In this document: positions 9,517-20,001 of the stretch, piece by piece
How the letters are laid out: every line of letters starts with the position of its first letter
Numbering within the stretch: position 1 is the first letter of the stretch
Source: Altererythrobacter aquiaggeris
GTDB taxonomy: Bacteria > Pseudomonadota > Alphaproteobacteria > Sphingomonadales > Sphingomonadaceae
Assembly: GCF_037154015.1 (NCBI RefSeq)
Contig: NZ_JBANRL010000001.1
Coordinates: 1,054,001-1,118,000 of the forward strand
Direction of reading: 5' to 3'
DNA length: 64,000 nt
Program-made: the position numbers and the translations under genes
The notes under the pieces: generated by a model
Told to the model about the DNA's origin: nothing
The model's input: the letters and a program-made list of their open reading frames with translations, nothing else
Databases searched by the model: none

Positions 9517-10407
9517 TCAGACGAGTTCTTTCAACAAAGCGTCGAGCGTCGTGCCAAGTTCGCTGGGCGAGGGGGAGACGCGGATACCTGCAGCCTCCAT
9601 CGCCGCGATCTTGTCGTCTGCTCCGCCCTGGCCGCCCGAAACGATAGCGCCCGCGTGGCCCATCCGGCGTCCCGGAGGGGCCGTTTTTCCGGCGATAAAG
9701 CCGACCATGGGTTTCTTGCGGCCCTTCTTGGCTTCGTCCGCGATAAACTGTGCGGCTTCTTCTTCGGCGCTGCCGCCAATCTCGCCAATCATGATCATCG
9801 ACCTGGTTTCATCATCGGCTAGAAACAGTTCCAGCACGTCGATAAAATTGGTGCCGTTCACCGGATCGCCGCCAATGCCGACAGCCGTGGTCTGGCCAAG
9901 GCCCACCATCGTGGTCTGGTGCACAGCTTCGTAAGTGAGTGTGCCCGAGCGGCTGACAACGCCGACGCTGCCCTTCTTGAAGATTGAGCCGGGCATGATC
10001 CCGATCTTGCACTCATTCGGCGTAAGCACACCGGGACAGTTCGGGCCGATGAGGCGCGACTTGCTGCCGGCCAGCGCACGCTTGACGCGGACCATGTCGA
10101 GCACCGGAATACCTTCGGTAATCGCAACGATCAGTTCCATCTCGGCGTCGATTGCCTCAAGGATCGCATCCGCTGCGAACGGCGGCGGGACATAGATGCA
10201 TGAAGCGGTCGCGCCCGTCTCGGCCTTGGCCTCGGCGACTGTGTTATAATTGGGAAGGCCGATATGCGTTGTGCCGCCTTTGCCCGGCGTAACCCCGCCA
10301 ACCATCTGCGTCCCGTAATCGAGCGCCTGCTGGGTGTGGAAAGTTCCGGTTTCACCCGTCATCCCTTGCGTGATGACCTTGGTGTCTTTGTTTACGAGGA
10401 TGCTCAT
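9517..10407 (-). CDS. sucD: Succinate-CoA ligase, alpha subunit
   Basis: 296 aa. N-terminal CoA-binding Rossmann domain with [12 protein letters not shown], and the C-terminal ligase domain with the phosphorylated His in [18 protein letters not shown]. Makes succinate and NTP from succinyl-CoA together with a beta subunit. AGGGA lies about seven bases before the ATG. The beta-subunit gene sucC, which often precedes sucD, is not here: a small exported protein occupies that place and sucC must be elsewhere. Confidence 0.96.
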   Translation of the reverse strand: MSILVNKDTKVITQGMTGETGTFHTQQALDYGTQMVGGVTPGKGGTTHIGLPNYNTVAEAKAETGATASCIYVPPPFAADAILEAIDAEMELIVAITEGIPVLDMVRVKRALAGSKSRLIGPNCPGVLTPNECKIGIMPGSIFKKGSVGVVSRSGTLTYEAVHQTTMVGLGQTTAVGIGGDPVNGTNFIDVLELFLADDETRSMIMIGEIGGSAEEEAAQFIADEAKKGRKKPMVGFIAGKTAPPGRRMGHAGAIVSGGQGGADDKIAAMEAAGIRVSPSPSELGTTLDALLKELV

Positions 10408-10425
10408 TGATGGTCCCTTAAAAGT

Positions 10426-10893
10426 TTATCGCAAGCGCAATTTTTCGTGCTTGTCTTCAAATGCGAGGGAGATGGCGTTCGCATTGGTTATACCGGAACT
10501 TACCGCACAACGGTCAAAACCCCCGCGGGTGTCCGATAGCATAACGTCCGCTCCGCGCGCTTCGGTCTGCCCTCTGGCGGCGGCGCGGTTCAGACATGCT
10601 CCAACCAGCTTGCGCTGTTCTTTGTCCAATTTGTCGTCGGAGCTTGCCACAAGAAACCGGCGAACGACCGTGTATGACAGTTCGTGCCGCCAATCAGTAC
10701 ACAGCTTCAACTTCTCGATCTGACCGGCGGCAACAGATTTTTCAGTGCGACAGGCCGACGATGAAGTTACGCGCGTTGCCGGGTCAACCATTTGGACTAT
10801 CTCAATGCGGTCAATTTCCCGTGCGGAAGCGGGCGTGGCGGCCAGCACTGCACAAGCACAGCCGACAGCAGCTGATTTTAACAAACTTTTCAT
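10426..10893 (-). CDS. Small exported protein between mdh and sucD
   Basis: 155 aa starting at MKSLLKSAAVGCACAV, a clear signal peptide with cleavage after TPASA. The mature part has four Cys residues (SSACRTEK, KLCTDW, GACLNRA, DRCAVSS), which could form two periplasmic disulfides. AGAGGG precedes the ATG at 10893; a longer frame to 10956 would lose the signal-peptide position. It starts 4 bases after the mdh stop and ends 18 bases before sucD, so it is co-transcribed with TCA genes although exported. No known family recognised. Confidence 0.82.
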   Translation of the reverse strand: MKSLLKSAAVGCACAVLAATPASAREIDRIEIVQMVDPATRVTSSSACRTEKSVAAGQIEKLKLCTDWRHELSYTVVRRFLVASSDDKLDKEQRKLVGACLNRAAARGQTEARGADVMLSDTRGGFDRCAVSSGITNANAISLAFEDKHEKLRLR

Positions 10894-10897
10894 GCCA

Positions 10898-12028
<1,131 letters not shown>

Positions 12029-12130
12029 CTATCTTTGCAAACAGTTCGCAATAGCATTTAACATTGGGGAATGCCGATTGTCGGGGGCGGGGCGGCGGGC
12101 GTGTGAGCGCGCGGCCCGCACGCGCGCCTT

Positions 12131-14056
12131 TCATTGTCCGTTCGCCAGCAGCTTCCGGCTTTCTTCGTCGCGTTCCTGCGAAAGCAATATGGCCGCCAGA
12201 TAGTCGGGGACAGCGCGGCTGAAATAAAACCCCTGGCCCAGCGTACAACCGGCCTCGCGTACGGCGCGTACCTGTTCCAGCGTTTCCAGACCTTCGGCGA
12301 CAATCTCCATTTCTAGCGTCGAGCCCATTTCAGCGACCGCGCGGATAATGGCGTTGCTTTTCTTGCCCACGTTCTCGCCCGATACGAAGCTGCGATCGAC
12401 CTTGATCTTCTTGAAGGGATATTTGTTGATATAGGCGAGCGAGGAATAACCCGTACCGAAATCGTCCATCGCAAACCGCACACCCAGAGCGGACAATTCC
12501 TCGATGAAGGCTGCGGTGGCGTGATTATCATCCACGAACAGGCTTTCGGTCACTTCCAGTTCCAGCCGGGCGGGATCCAGTTTTGCTTCCTTCAGCGCGC
12601 TGAGAATGCCCATGGCGGCGCCCGGCGCCTTGATTTGTAGCGGCGACAGATTGACCGCAACGGTCACATCTTCAGGCCACTGGGCACAGGCCTTTGCGGC
12701 TTGCGCCGTGATCCAGTTACCCAAGGTGATGATTGCACCGGTTTCTTCGGCGACGGGAATGAATTCATCCGGCAGCAGCTCGCCTTTTTCCGGATGGAAC
12801 CAGCGCACAAGTGCTTCGAATGTCTTGATCCGGCCGGTTTCCAGATCGACGATCGGCTGGAAGAAAATCGATAGTTCATCGCGCTGCAGGGCGAGACGCA
12901 ATTCATGTTCGATCTCGCGGCGACGAACCAGATCGCGGGTCATGGACCGGTCGAAGAAAACCATCTGGTTCCGGCCGTTCACCTTGGCATGATACAGCGC
13001 AAGGTCGGCGCTTTGCATTAGCATATCCGCATCGTCGCCGTCTTCGGGCAGCAACGCTATGCCGATGGAGCAACCGATTTCCAGACGTTCACCGTCGATC
13101 ATCACTGTCCGGTTTATGTCTTCCAGCAGTTTCCGGCCAACCGCTTCGGCGTGACGGCGGTCGGCAATTTCACAAAACACGACAAACTCGTCGCCGCCGA
13201 ACCGCGCGACAGTGGCACCGGCGGGTGCTTCTGCCCTGATGCGTCTGGCGATTTCGGCCAGCACGCGGTCGCCAACGGGATGACCGAGAAGATCGTTCAC
13301 TTCCTTGAAACGGTCGAGGTCGAGCCAGAACATCGCAATATCGCTGCCGGGTGTCAGCCGCATCAGATGTTCGACCAGTTCGTGGTTCAGGCCGGCCCGG
13401 TTCGCCAGCCCGGTGACCACGTCGGTCCGTGCCAGAATTTGCATCTTGTCGGCCAGTTCGGCGCTGGTCTGCGCCGCCCCGATGGAATCGCGCAGCGTCT
13501 TGAACAGCATCATGGTGATCTGCATCATCGCAAGTGTCATCAGGAACATATTGAACGCCATGAACAGGAATGGCGGGGTGCCAACCGCCACCGCTCCGAT
13601 CATCACCGGTGCGATCGAGAACATCAACTGGCCCAATGCAATTGCAGGCCGGCCAGCGTTGCGCGCGCAGGTTCCCATCCCGAAGCCCAGTGCATTTGCG
13701 ACCATCAGGACTTCTATCGATGCGGGCAATCGCAGGTATAGCGACAGACCGGCAATCAGCCCCAGCACAAGCGCATAGCTGAAGGCGCCAAATTCGTAGA
13801 TGACTTCTTGCCTGCGGGCGTTACGTCCGCGCGTATCTCTGCGGCCGATGTACACCGCACTGCCAACGCGCCAGATACCGATGACGCACAGGATGACAGC
13901 TGCCGATGTAAGATAGGGGTTATCGCCGTACCAGGCCGCCAATGCACTCGACAAAACGCCGTTTACCGCCCCGATCGTGAGACTTGCGGGTTTGGTGTAC
14001 AGCGTTTTGACGAGCAGTGCGCGCACCCGAAAATCGAGCGTGTCGCGGCTTCGCAT
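12131..14056 (-). CDS. Membrane-bound GGDEF-EAL protein (c-di-GMP turnover)
   Basis: About 641 aa. N-terminal membrane region with roughly six hydrophobic segments, then GGDEF (FGGDEFVVF) and EAL domains. The EAL side keeps the metal and catalytic set: EALVRW, NLSPLQ, ELEVTES, MDDFGTGYSS, IKVDRSF, EIVAEGLET and GQGFYFS, so phosphodiesterase activity is likely. The GGDEF motif is intact, but the inhibitory RxxD site five residues upstream reads PAGA, so product inhibition through that site is not expected. Start chosen at ATG 14056; a TTG at 14119 in the same frame is possible but lacks a ribosome site. Confidence 0.92.
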   Translation of the reverse strand: MRSRDTLDFRVRALLVKTLYTKPASLTIGAVNGVLSSALAAWYGDNPYLTSAAVILCVIGIWRVGSAVYIGRRDTRGRNARRQEVIYEFGAFSYALVLGLIAGLSLYLRLPASIEVLMVANALGFGMGTCARNAGRPAIALGQLMFSIAPVMIGAVAVGTPPFLFMAFNMFLMTLAMMQITMMLFKTLRDSIGAAQTSAELADKMQILARTDVVTGLANRAGLNHELVEHLMRLTPGSDIAMFWLDLDRFKEVNDLLGHPVGDRVLAEIARRIRAEAPAGATVARFGGDEFVVFCEIADRRHAEAVGRKLLEDINRTVMIDGERLEIGCSIGIALLPEDGDDADMLMQSADLALYHAKVNGRNQMVFFDRSMTRDLVRRREIEHELRLALQRDELSIFFQPIVDLETGRIKTFEALVRWFHPEKGELLPDEFIPVAEETGAIITLGNWITAQAAKACAQWPEDVTVAVNLSPLQIKAPGAAMGILSALKEAKLDPARLELEVTESLFVDDNHATAAFIEELSALGVRFAMDDFGTGYSSLAYINKYPFKKIKVDRSFVSGENVGKKSNAIIRAVAEMGSTLEMEIVAEGLETLEQVRAVREAGCTLGQGFYFSRAVPDYLAAILLSQERDEESRKLLANGQ

Positions 14057-14228
14057 CTTCTGCCTTATCTTTTTCAGCAAATAAATGCGCCGCCTCCCCG
14101 AACTTTCGAAGGTTCTCAATAATAGAAAGACGTCACCGGACAGTTAACGCAAAACTTACCAAACCTTGATGCGGATTTACGGGTTTTTACCCGATATACG
14201 GATTGATATTCACGATTTCCGCCAGTGA

Positions 14229-14558
14229 TTAATCTGCCGCTTTTTGTGCTTCGCCCAGCTTGGCGACTTCGCTGGCCATTCGCCGGTCGATAGTTCGGCA
14301 AATTTCCAGCCACCAATCGTACTGCTTGCGGTCTCCGGCGAAAAATGCGCTTTGGGCACTGGCGCGCGCGGTCGATGCTGCATTCAGGCCATGGTTTGCG
14401 AAATGGCGCAGGGCAGCCTCGAGCGCCACATCCCCCGGGCGTTTTCCCGACTTATGATCGCGGTCATCATTGGCAGGGCAGCCAAGCTCCGGCCGTGTCA
14501 GGATGCGGGCTACCGGCGAGGCGGAAGCTGTGCGGGCGGGGGCAAACATTACAGTCAT
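14229..14558 (-). CDS. Small conserved-looking cytoplasmic protein
   Basis: 109 aa without signal peptide or membrane segment. Basic middle (NDDRDHKSGKRPGDV) and a helical C-terminal half with aromatic residues (DRKQYDWWLEICRTIDRRM). GGAA lies upstream of the ATG at 14558. Stands alone, 172 bases from the divergently unrelated GGDEF-EAL start. I do not recognise the family; codon use matches the neighbours, so it is probably a real gene. Confidence 0.6.
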   Translation of the reverse strand: MTVMFAPARTASASPVARILTRPELGCPANDDRDHKSGKRPGDVALEAALRHFANHGLNAASTARASAQSAFFAGDRKQYDWWLEICRTIDRRMASEVAKLGEAQKAAD

Positions 14559-14687
14559 GGGTGTGTTCCGGGCGTCTGATCGTAGGGGAAGCCAGCCTGT
14601 AACTGCAAAGGCGCTAAGCCATCGTGTGCTGGTATGGTTTAGCGAACGTAAAGGTTACATTGTGGCCGCATTTGCAGGACCGAAAAC

Positions 14688-15926
14688 CTATTTGGGTTGC
14701 GCGATCCATTTGCCCGCATTGGCATATTCGGGCCGCACTCCGCCCGCAGCGGGCAATTTGTCGGCTTTGAAAATGGCATCGCCGCCGCGCGCTTCTATCG
14801 TTTGTGAATAGGTCGGTTTGGGTGCGGTGTATTGGACCTGTGAGGCCGGGGCAGCAGCCTGCCTGCGGCCATCCTCGTAGGCCTGGGCCAGCGTAAGCGG
14901 ATCGGCGGCGCTGCTGCCATAATCGGCAACCGCTGGCTGGGCGGGTGCGGCAAGCGGCTCACGCCCGTTATAGGCCGCGCGAAACGCAGAAGCTGTCCCC
15001 GCCGCGCCCTTCCAGCGGTAGAAACGATGAAATCCGATTGTTCCGACAGTTTGCAGGCTGGATGCCCAATAGGGGTTTACAGCCAGGGTGTGGTAATGCG
15101 TCGCGTAGCCTACAGGTGCGTAAACCCTGCCTGCCAAGGCATCGCTGGCAACGCGGCGGGCGCGCTCCCAGAAGATACCCCCTGGTTGCCGGGCCATGGA
15201 CCCATCGCAGGTGAAGGAGAACTGGCATCCGGTGCGCCGTTCCGAGCCCTGAAATACGACCCCGCACACACTGCCGGGATAGGACGGATGCGCAACGCGG
15301 TTCAGCACAACTTGTGCGACCGCGCGCTGGCCGACATCAGCCTCGCTGCGTGCCTCGTAATAAATCGCCATCGACATACATTGCAGCGCGCGCGATTTAT
15401 CGATGCCCGATCCTGCGCTGAGGAAAGCTCTGGCGGCTGGTCCGGCATAGGCAGATACAGGCGGCGTAATATCGAAACCGGTGCCATACATATCGTCGGT
15501 TGCCGCCAAACCCGGATCAGCCGATCGGGCAGGTGCGGTAACGCCGTCATCATCGAGATAGTAAAATGCCGATCCGGGGAAACTGTGCCCTGCCTTCTCA
15601 AACGGCATCAATCGCACAGCATTGTCGAGCGGAGCACGGTTATCCAGCCCCTGCCATTCGCCTGGCGCAGCCATTGCCGGCACTGCAAATGCGGCGACAA
15701 GTGCCGCCAATCTGCGGCCGCGATGTTTGCCCGCCTGGCGGCGGCCAAATCCGCTGGCCACACGCGGCAGCCGAGCGCGAAAATCGCGTGGGCGCTGGTC
15801 GTCGGACAAGGGATTATAAGGGTGCAAGTCAAACTTTCTTTGCGGATCAGGAATACGCCAGCGGCGTGTAAGGCGGCGCGCCATGATGCGCATCCGCGAT
15901 ATAGGCGGCGTACCGTTGCGGGACAT
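14688..15926 (-). CDS. Cell wall hydrolase, SleB/Hydrolase_2 family
   Basis: 412 aa. Arg-rich N-terminus followed by a hydrophobic export segment (RRLAALVAAFAVPAMAA, about residues 70-86). The central domain matches the SleB/CwlJ hydrolase fold: MAIYYEARSEADVGQRAVAQ (catalytic Glu), VVLNRVAHPSYPGSVCGVVFQ, CQFSFTCDG, and a C-terminal YATHYHT segment. Family members cleave peptidoglycan. Several in-frame ATGs lie near the N-terminus (15926, 15890, 15884) and none has a clear ribosome site, so the start is uncertain. Confidence 0.88.
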   Translation of the reverse strand: MSRNGTPPISRMRIMARRLTRRWRIPDPQRKFDLHPYNPLSDDQRPRDFRARLPRVASGFGRRQAGKHRGRRLAALVAAFAVPAMAAPGEWQGLDNRAPLDNAVRLMPFEKAGHSFPGSAFYYLDDDGVTAPARSADPGLAATDDMYGTGFDITPPVSAYAGPAARAFLSAGSGIDKSRALQCMSMAIYYEARSEADVGQRAVAQVVLNRVAHPSYPGSVCGVVFQGSERRTGCQFSFTCDGSMARQPGGIFWERARRVASDALAGRVYAPVGYATHYHTLAVNPYWASSLQTVGTIGFHRFYRWKGAAGTASAFRAAYNGREPLAAPAQPAVADYGSSAADPLTLAQAYEDGRRQAAAPASQVQYTAPKPTYSQTIEARGGDAIFKADKLPAAGGVRPEYANAGKWIAQPK

Positions 15927-15984
15927 CGGTTTGTCTAGGGATTAACTGTTAAGCTTGCGCCGCATGGAAATGGCTAATATCGGC

Positions 15985-16200
15985 TTACCGGTGTCATAGG
16001 TTGTCCGCATAATACGGACCTAAGAGGGAAGCGGGTGATGGAGGGTTACCCTCCGCAATCCCGCGCTGCCCCCGCAACTGTGACCGGGGAGCGCCGTCTC
16101 CATCATGCCACTGGGCTGCGCAAACGCGCGGTCTGGGAAGGCGGATACGGCGCATCGATCCGGGAGCCAGGAGACCTGCCGATGATGCGTCGTTCAGCCG
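15985..16200 (+). promoter_or_regulatory. Cobalamin (B12) riboswitch
   Basis: The conserved blocks occur in order: a 5' GGTGTC stem strand near 15990, GGGAAGCGGGTG, the core GCCCCCGCAACTGTGACCGG near 16070, GCCACTGGG, GGGAAGGCG, and the B12 box AGCCAGGAGACCTGCC at 16165-16180. It lies about 100 bases before the TonB receptor start, which fits adenosylcobalamin-dependent repression of the vitamin B12 uptake operon. Exact ends are approximate. Confidence 0.95.
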
Positions 16201-16256
16201 CCGGGCGGGGTGTATCGGAGGCAATGAGAAGAGTGTTTCGCTGTTGGCGTGCGCTC

Positions 16257-16298
16257 CTCCCGTTATGAATGGCATCATGTCGTTCGCCGGGAGTTTTT
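16257..16298 (+). promoter_or_regulatory. Riboswitch expression platform: hairpin covering the receptor's ribosome site
   Basis: CTCCCG (16257-16262) can pair with CGGGAG (16288-16293), which is followed directly by TTTTT and then the ATG at 16299. The 3' arm is itself the Shine-Dalgarno sequence. The hairpin could therefore block translation, and the T run gives it terminator form too. The 5' arm is free to pair elsewhere in the ligand-free state. Confidence 0.7.
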
Positions 16299-18224
16299 AT
16301 GTATAGATACCTGTTACTTGTTGGTAGTTGTTTAGGTTCAGTATCGCCTGTTCTTGCGCAGCAGGTTGAGCCACAAACCGTGATTCTGGAGATTCCGGAA
16401 GGAGTGGCATCTGGGGAATTTGCCAAAAAAGAAGCCATTACGGTCACCGCTGACGGACTGGCACAAAACGTAGCAAACACTGGCCAGTCCATATCGATCA
16501 TCGGCGCCGATGAGTTGGAAGCCGTTCAAGGCGCGGACATCACCCGGATCCTTCGCCGCGCACCGGGTGTCACAGTATCGCGTAATGGCGGGGTGGGCGG
16601 CTTTACCGGCATCAGGGTACGCGGTGCGGAGGCTGAACAGCTTCTGGTGATTATCGACGGCGTGCGTGTTGCGGACCAGGCATCCCCCGGCGGCGGGTTC
16701 GATTTTGGAAACCTGCTGCCCGGCACAATTGGCAACATCGAATTGTTACGCGGATCCAACAGCACGATCTGGGGCAGTCAGGCCATCGGCGGCGTGCTGG
16801 CGGTCACTTCGCGCCAACCGGACGGCGTATTCGAGACTACCGAATACGGATCGCGCGACACGTTTTATGCTGCGCGGGCAATCGGTATAGACAGGCGCAG
16901 GCTCCGCGCATCGATCAGTGGAAGCTATTACAAAACGGACGGCTTCTCGTCCGCTGCGAACGGCACTGAAGACGACGGTTTCAAGCATTGGCAAATAGGT
17001 AGCCAGTTGGCCTATGATCTGGCCGACACGCTGACGGTGGATATCGGCGGGCGCATTGCCGACGGAACACTCGAGATCGACGGATTCTCAAATTTGCCGC
17101 CCTTTGGGTTGATCGACACCGATGAATTCCAGGAAACCGATGAGGCATCGGGCCGCATCGGAGTAACCTATCGGAACGCTGATCTGACTCTGCGCGCAAA
17201 TTACTCCGCCGCGAAGATTGAACGCGCCAACTTCAATCCTGCGTTCGGAGACGAACCGGGTTTTGCCAGTGTCGGCCAATCCGAACGGGCAGAATTGCGC
17301 GGCCGTTATGTTCTTGGCGAAGCGGTTTCAGTCGATTTCGGCGGCGAGAAGGAGTGGTCGAGTTATTCCACCAATTTCGACAGCCGCCGCACAGCCGACA
17401 TCGCCGGAGCTTACGGGCAATTGGGCTTTTCCAAGGGGAATTTGACTATCAATGCCGGCGCGCGCATCGATGATCACAGTGATTTTGGCAGTGCGGCAAG
17501 TTTTGGCGCCGATGCCAGTTACAGGCTGGCCGAAAACCTGCGCCTGCGCGGCAGCTTTGGCGAAGGGTTCAAAGCACCAACGCTGTTCCAGCTATTCAGC
17601 GATTTTGGTAACCCGATTTTGCAGCCGGAGCGCAGCCGGAGTTATGACATCGGCATCCAGAAGGGTGACCGCAATTCCGACATCCATCTGGCGCTCACCG
17701 CGTTTCGCCGGGACACGCGCGACCAGATCGATTTCGTATCCTGCCGCGGCATTATCAACGATATTTGCGTGGACCGCCCGTTCGGGACTTATGACAATGT
17801 CGGGCGCGCGCGGGCCGAAGGGTTCGAGGCGGAACTGGGCGCGGCCATTACCGCGCACCTTCGGGGCAGCGCAGCCTATTCCTATGTGAAGGCGCGCAAC
17901 CGGTCGGCCGGTGCATTGGGCGAAGGCAACGATCTGGCGCGCCGGCCAAACCATGCGCTCAGTGCCTCGCTCGATTGGCGTGGACCTTCCGGTGCGGCGA
18001 TCGGCGCGGATCTGCGGATGGTTGGCGACAGTTTCGATGATGCCGGCAACTTCAATCGGCTGGACGGTTACGCTTTGGCAGATCTTCGCGCCAGCGTTCC
18101 GGTCGGCAAACGGTTCGAACTGTACGGCCGGATCGAGAATGTGACCGGCACCCGCTATCAGACCGCGGCGGGTTACGGCATGTCCGGACGCGGTGCCTTT
18201 ATCGGACTTCGGGCGCAGTTTTGA
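16299..18224 (+). CDS. btuB: TonB-dependent outer-membrane receptor, probable vitamin B12 receptor
   Basis: 641 aa. Signal peptide to about residue 22 (VSPVLAQQ), a TonB-box-like EAITVTADG at about 46-54, plug domain with GVTVSRNGGVGG, IRVRGAEAEQLLVIIDGV and SNSTIWGSQAIGGVLAV, then a long beta-barrel ending in Phe (GLRAQF), the usual outer-membrane insertion signal. The substrate is inferred from the B12 riboswitch and the downstream importer genes. Start at 16299 rather than 16269, because GGGAG sits five bases before it and the signal peptide begins there. Confidence 0.92.
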   Translation: MYRYLLLVGSCLGSVSPVLAQQVEPQTVILEIPEGVASGEFAKKEAITVTADGLAQNVANTGQSISIIGADELEAVQGADITRILRRAPGVTVSRNGGVGGFTGIRVRGAEAEQLLVIIDGVRVADQASPGGGFDFGNLLPGTIGNIELLRGSNSTIWGSQAIGGVLAVTSRQPDGVFETTEYGSRDTFYAARAIGIDRRRLRASISGSYYKTDGFSSAANGTEDDGFKHWQIGSQLAYDLADTLTVDIGGRIADGTLEIDGFSNLPPFGLIDTDEFQETDEASGRIGVTYRNADLTLRANYSAAKIERANFNPAFGDEPGFASVGQSERAELRGRYVLGEAVSVDFGGEKEWSSYSTNFDSRRTADIAGAYGQLGFSKGNLTINAGARIDDHSDFGSAASFGADASYRLAENLRLRGSFGEGFKAPTLFQLFSDFGNPILQPERSRSYDIGIQKGDRNSDIHLALTAFRRDTRDQIDFVSCRGIINDICVDRPFGTYDNVGRARAEGFEAELGAAITAHLRGSAAYSYVKARNRSAGALGEGNDLARRPNHALSASLDWRGPSGAAIGADLRMVGDSFDDAGNFNRLDGYALADLRASVPVGKRFELYGRIENVTGTRYQTAAGYGMSGRGAFIGLRAQF

Positions 18225-19051
18225 TCCGCTATGCGCCTTTGGCCGTGCCGGCGGCGATGATGACGGCGATGTTGACGGCGGGCTGCGCCGGTGAAGAGGC
18301 TGGCGGACCCAGTCCGGCGGGCCCGACGATCGTTTCGCTCAATCCGTGTACCGATGCAATTCTGGCCGAAGTGGCTGATCCGGCACAATTGCTGGCCATT
18401 TCGCATTACAGCCACGATCCGCGAGCGACTTCGATGAACCTGCCGGAAGCAAGGCGTTTCGCAATTACCGGCGGCACTGCCGAGGAAGTGCTTGCGCTGA
18501 ATCCCGATCTGGTTGTCGCCAGCACATATATGCCTGTTGCTACGCGGGCCGCTCTGGAACGGCTGGGTATTCGCGTGGAGTTGGTCGGCGCGGCGGATAC
18601 GGTCGATGCCAGCTATGCACAAATCCGGCAGATCGCCGCCGCCGTCCGCCAGCCGCAGCGCGGCGAGGCATTGATCAGGCGTATCGACACCGCTTTGGCC
18701 GATACTGCAACCAGCCGTGATCCGCTACAGGCGGTGGTGTGGCAACAAGGCGGAATTGTCCCGGGCGAAGGTGCACTGGTTTCCGAATTGCTGCGCCGCA
18801 CCGGCTATGCCAGTCACAGCGCGGCCAAGGGGCTGGGGCAAGCGGACTATTTGCCTCTGGAGGCAATGCTGGCCGATCCGCCCGAGGTAATCTTGAGCGC
18901 CGGAGATGGACGCGCCCAGTCGCATCCCGCGCTCGCCGGACTGGCTTTAACGCACCGTGCCGGTTTCGCGCCCTCGCTGATTTATTGCGGCGGACCGACC
19001 ATCGCGGTGGCCGCGCGGCGGCTTGCAGAAATTCGTAAGGGGCTTCGGTGA
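18221..19051 (+). CDS. btuF: Cobalamin ABC transporter substrate-binding lipoprotein, BtuF-like
   Basis: 276 aa. Signal peptide with lipobox LTAGC (lipidated Cys22), then a periplasmic binding-protein fold of the helical-backbone type: IVSLNPCTDAILAEV at the N-lobe, ITGGTAEEVLALNPDLVVAS, and a C-lobe with PEVILSAGDGRA. Starts with TTG at 18221, whose last two bases belong to the receptor's TGA (TTGA overlap), suggesting translational coupling. The corrinoid role is inferred from the riboswitch-led operon. Confidence 0.87.
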   Translation: MIRYAPLAVPAAMMTAMLTAGCAGEEAGGPSPAGPTIVSLNPCTDAILAEVADPAQLLAISHYSHDPRATSMNLPEARRFAITGGTAEEVLALNPDLVVASTYMPVATRAALERLGIRVELVGAADTVDASYAQIRQIAAAVRQPQRGEALIRRIDTALADTATSRDPLQAVVWQQGGIVPGEGALVSELLRRTGYASHSAAKGLGQADYLPLEAMLADPPEVILSAGDGRAQSHPALAGLALTHRAGFAPSLIYCGGPTIAVAARRLAEIRKGLR

Positions 19052-20001
19052 TGCGGCCAATCCCCTTGCTGCTGGTACTGATCGCGGCAGCGTTTCCGCT
19101 ATCGCTGCTGGCTGGCCGTGTGTGGATCGACTTTGCCACCACGCCCAATGCCGCGATAATCCTTGCGGAATTGCGCTTGCCGCGCAGCATTCTGGCGCTG
19201 GTGATCGGTGCCGGGCTAGGCGCGGCCGGTGCGGCTATGCAGGGTTATCTGCGCAATCCGCTGGCTGATCCCGGGCTGTTCGGTATCGCCCCCGGTGCTG
19301 CATTGGGGGCGGTGGCAAGCCTGTGGTTCGGATATGCAGCGAGCGCGTATCTCTTGCCAGTTTTCGCGCTGGCAGGTGCGGGCGGGGCGATGGCCTTGCT
19401 GGCGCTGATTGCCGGGCGCACGGGCGGCATCGCGCTGTTTACGCTGGCGGGAATGATGATCGCCAGCCTCGCAGGGGCGCTGATGAGCCTTGCCATCAGC
19501 CTGGCGCCCAACGCTTTTGCGATGAGCGAGATCGTTACCTGGCTGATGGGCGCGCTGACCGACCGGAGCTGGGCCGATGTCGGGCTGGCCGCGCCATTGA
19601 CGCTGGCGGGCATTGTTTGCCTGATGGCTGCGCGCAAAGGGCTCGATGCGCTGATTTTGGGTGACGCGGCGGCGCGTTCGCTGGGTACCAATCCGCGCGT
19701 CTTGCAGGCGTGGTTGATTGCCGGCGTCGGCCTGACAGTGGGCAGCGGCGTGGCAGTGGCGGGGATTGTGGGATTTGTCGGCCTGATCGTCCCGCATCTT
19801 GTGCGTCCGTTCACCGACAATCGGCCGTCGTCGCTGATCATTCCCAGCAGCCTGGCAGGTGCGCTGCTGGTGCTGGTGGCTGATGTGGTTTGCCGGATAT
19901 TGCCGCTGGTAACGGAATTGCGCCTGGGCATCGCGCTAAGTCTGATTGGTGCGCCATTCTTTCTGTGGTTGTTGCTGCGGATGCGAAGATGCCTGGCATG
20001 A
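19051..20001 (+). CDS. btuC: Cobalamin ABC transporter permease, BtuC/FecCD family
   Basis: 316 aa with about nine to ten hydrophobic segments. Family features include LRLPRSILALVIGAGLGAAGAAMQGYLRNPLADPGLFGIAPGAALGA near the N-terminus in separate motifs, and the cytoplasmic coupling segment FVGLIVPHLVR near residue 250. I take ATG 19051, with AAGGGG eight bases upstream; a GTG one codon earlier overlaps the btuF stop as GTGA. Confidence 0.93.
   Translation: MRPIPLLLVLIAAAFPLSLLAGRVWIDFATTPNAAIILAELRLPRSILALVIGAGLGAAGAAMQGYLRNPLADPGLFGIAPGAALGAVASLWFGYAASAYLLPVFALAGAGGAMALLALIAGRTGGIALFTLAGMMIASLAGALMSLAISLAPNAFAMSEIVTWLMGALTDRSWADVGLAAPLTLAGIVCLMAARKGLDALILGDAAARSLGTNPRVLQAWLIAGVGLTVGSGVAVAGIVGFVGLIVPHLVRPFTDNRPSSLIIPSSLAGALLVLVADVVCRILPLVTELRLGIALSLIGAPFFLWLLLRMRRCLA

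Noticed and set aside
12100-12125. GC-rich inverted repeat after the GGDEF-EAL gene as a terminator
   Set aside because: Alternating GCGC sequence pairs by chance and no T run follows on the minus strand.
16269-16298. Upstream ATG as the start of the TonB receptor
   Set aside because: It lies inside the riboswitch hairpin, while the ATG at 16299 has the ribosome site and begins a normal signal peptide.
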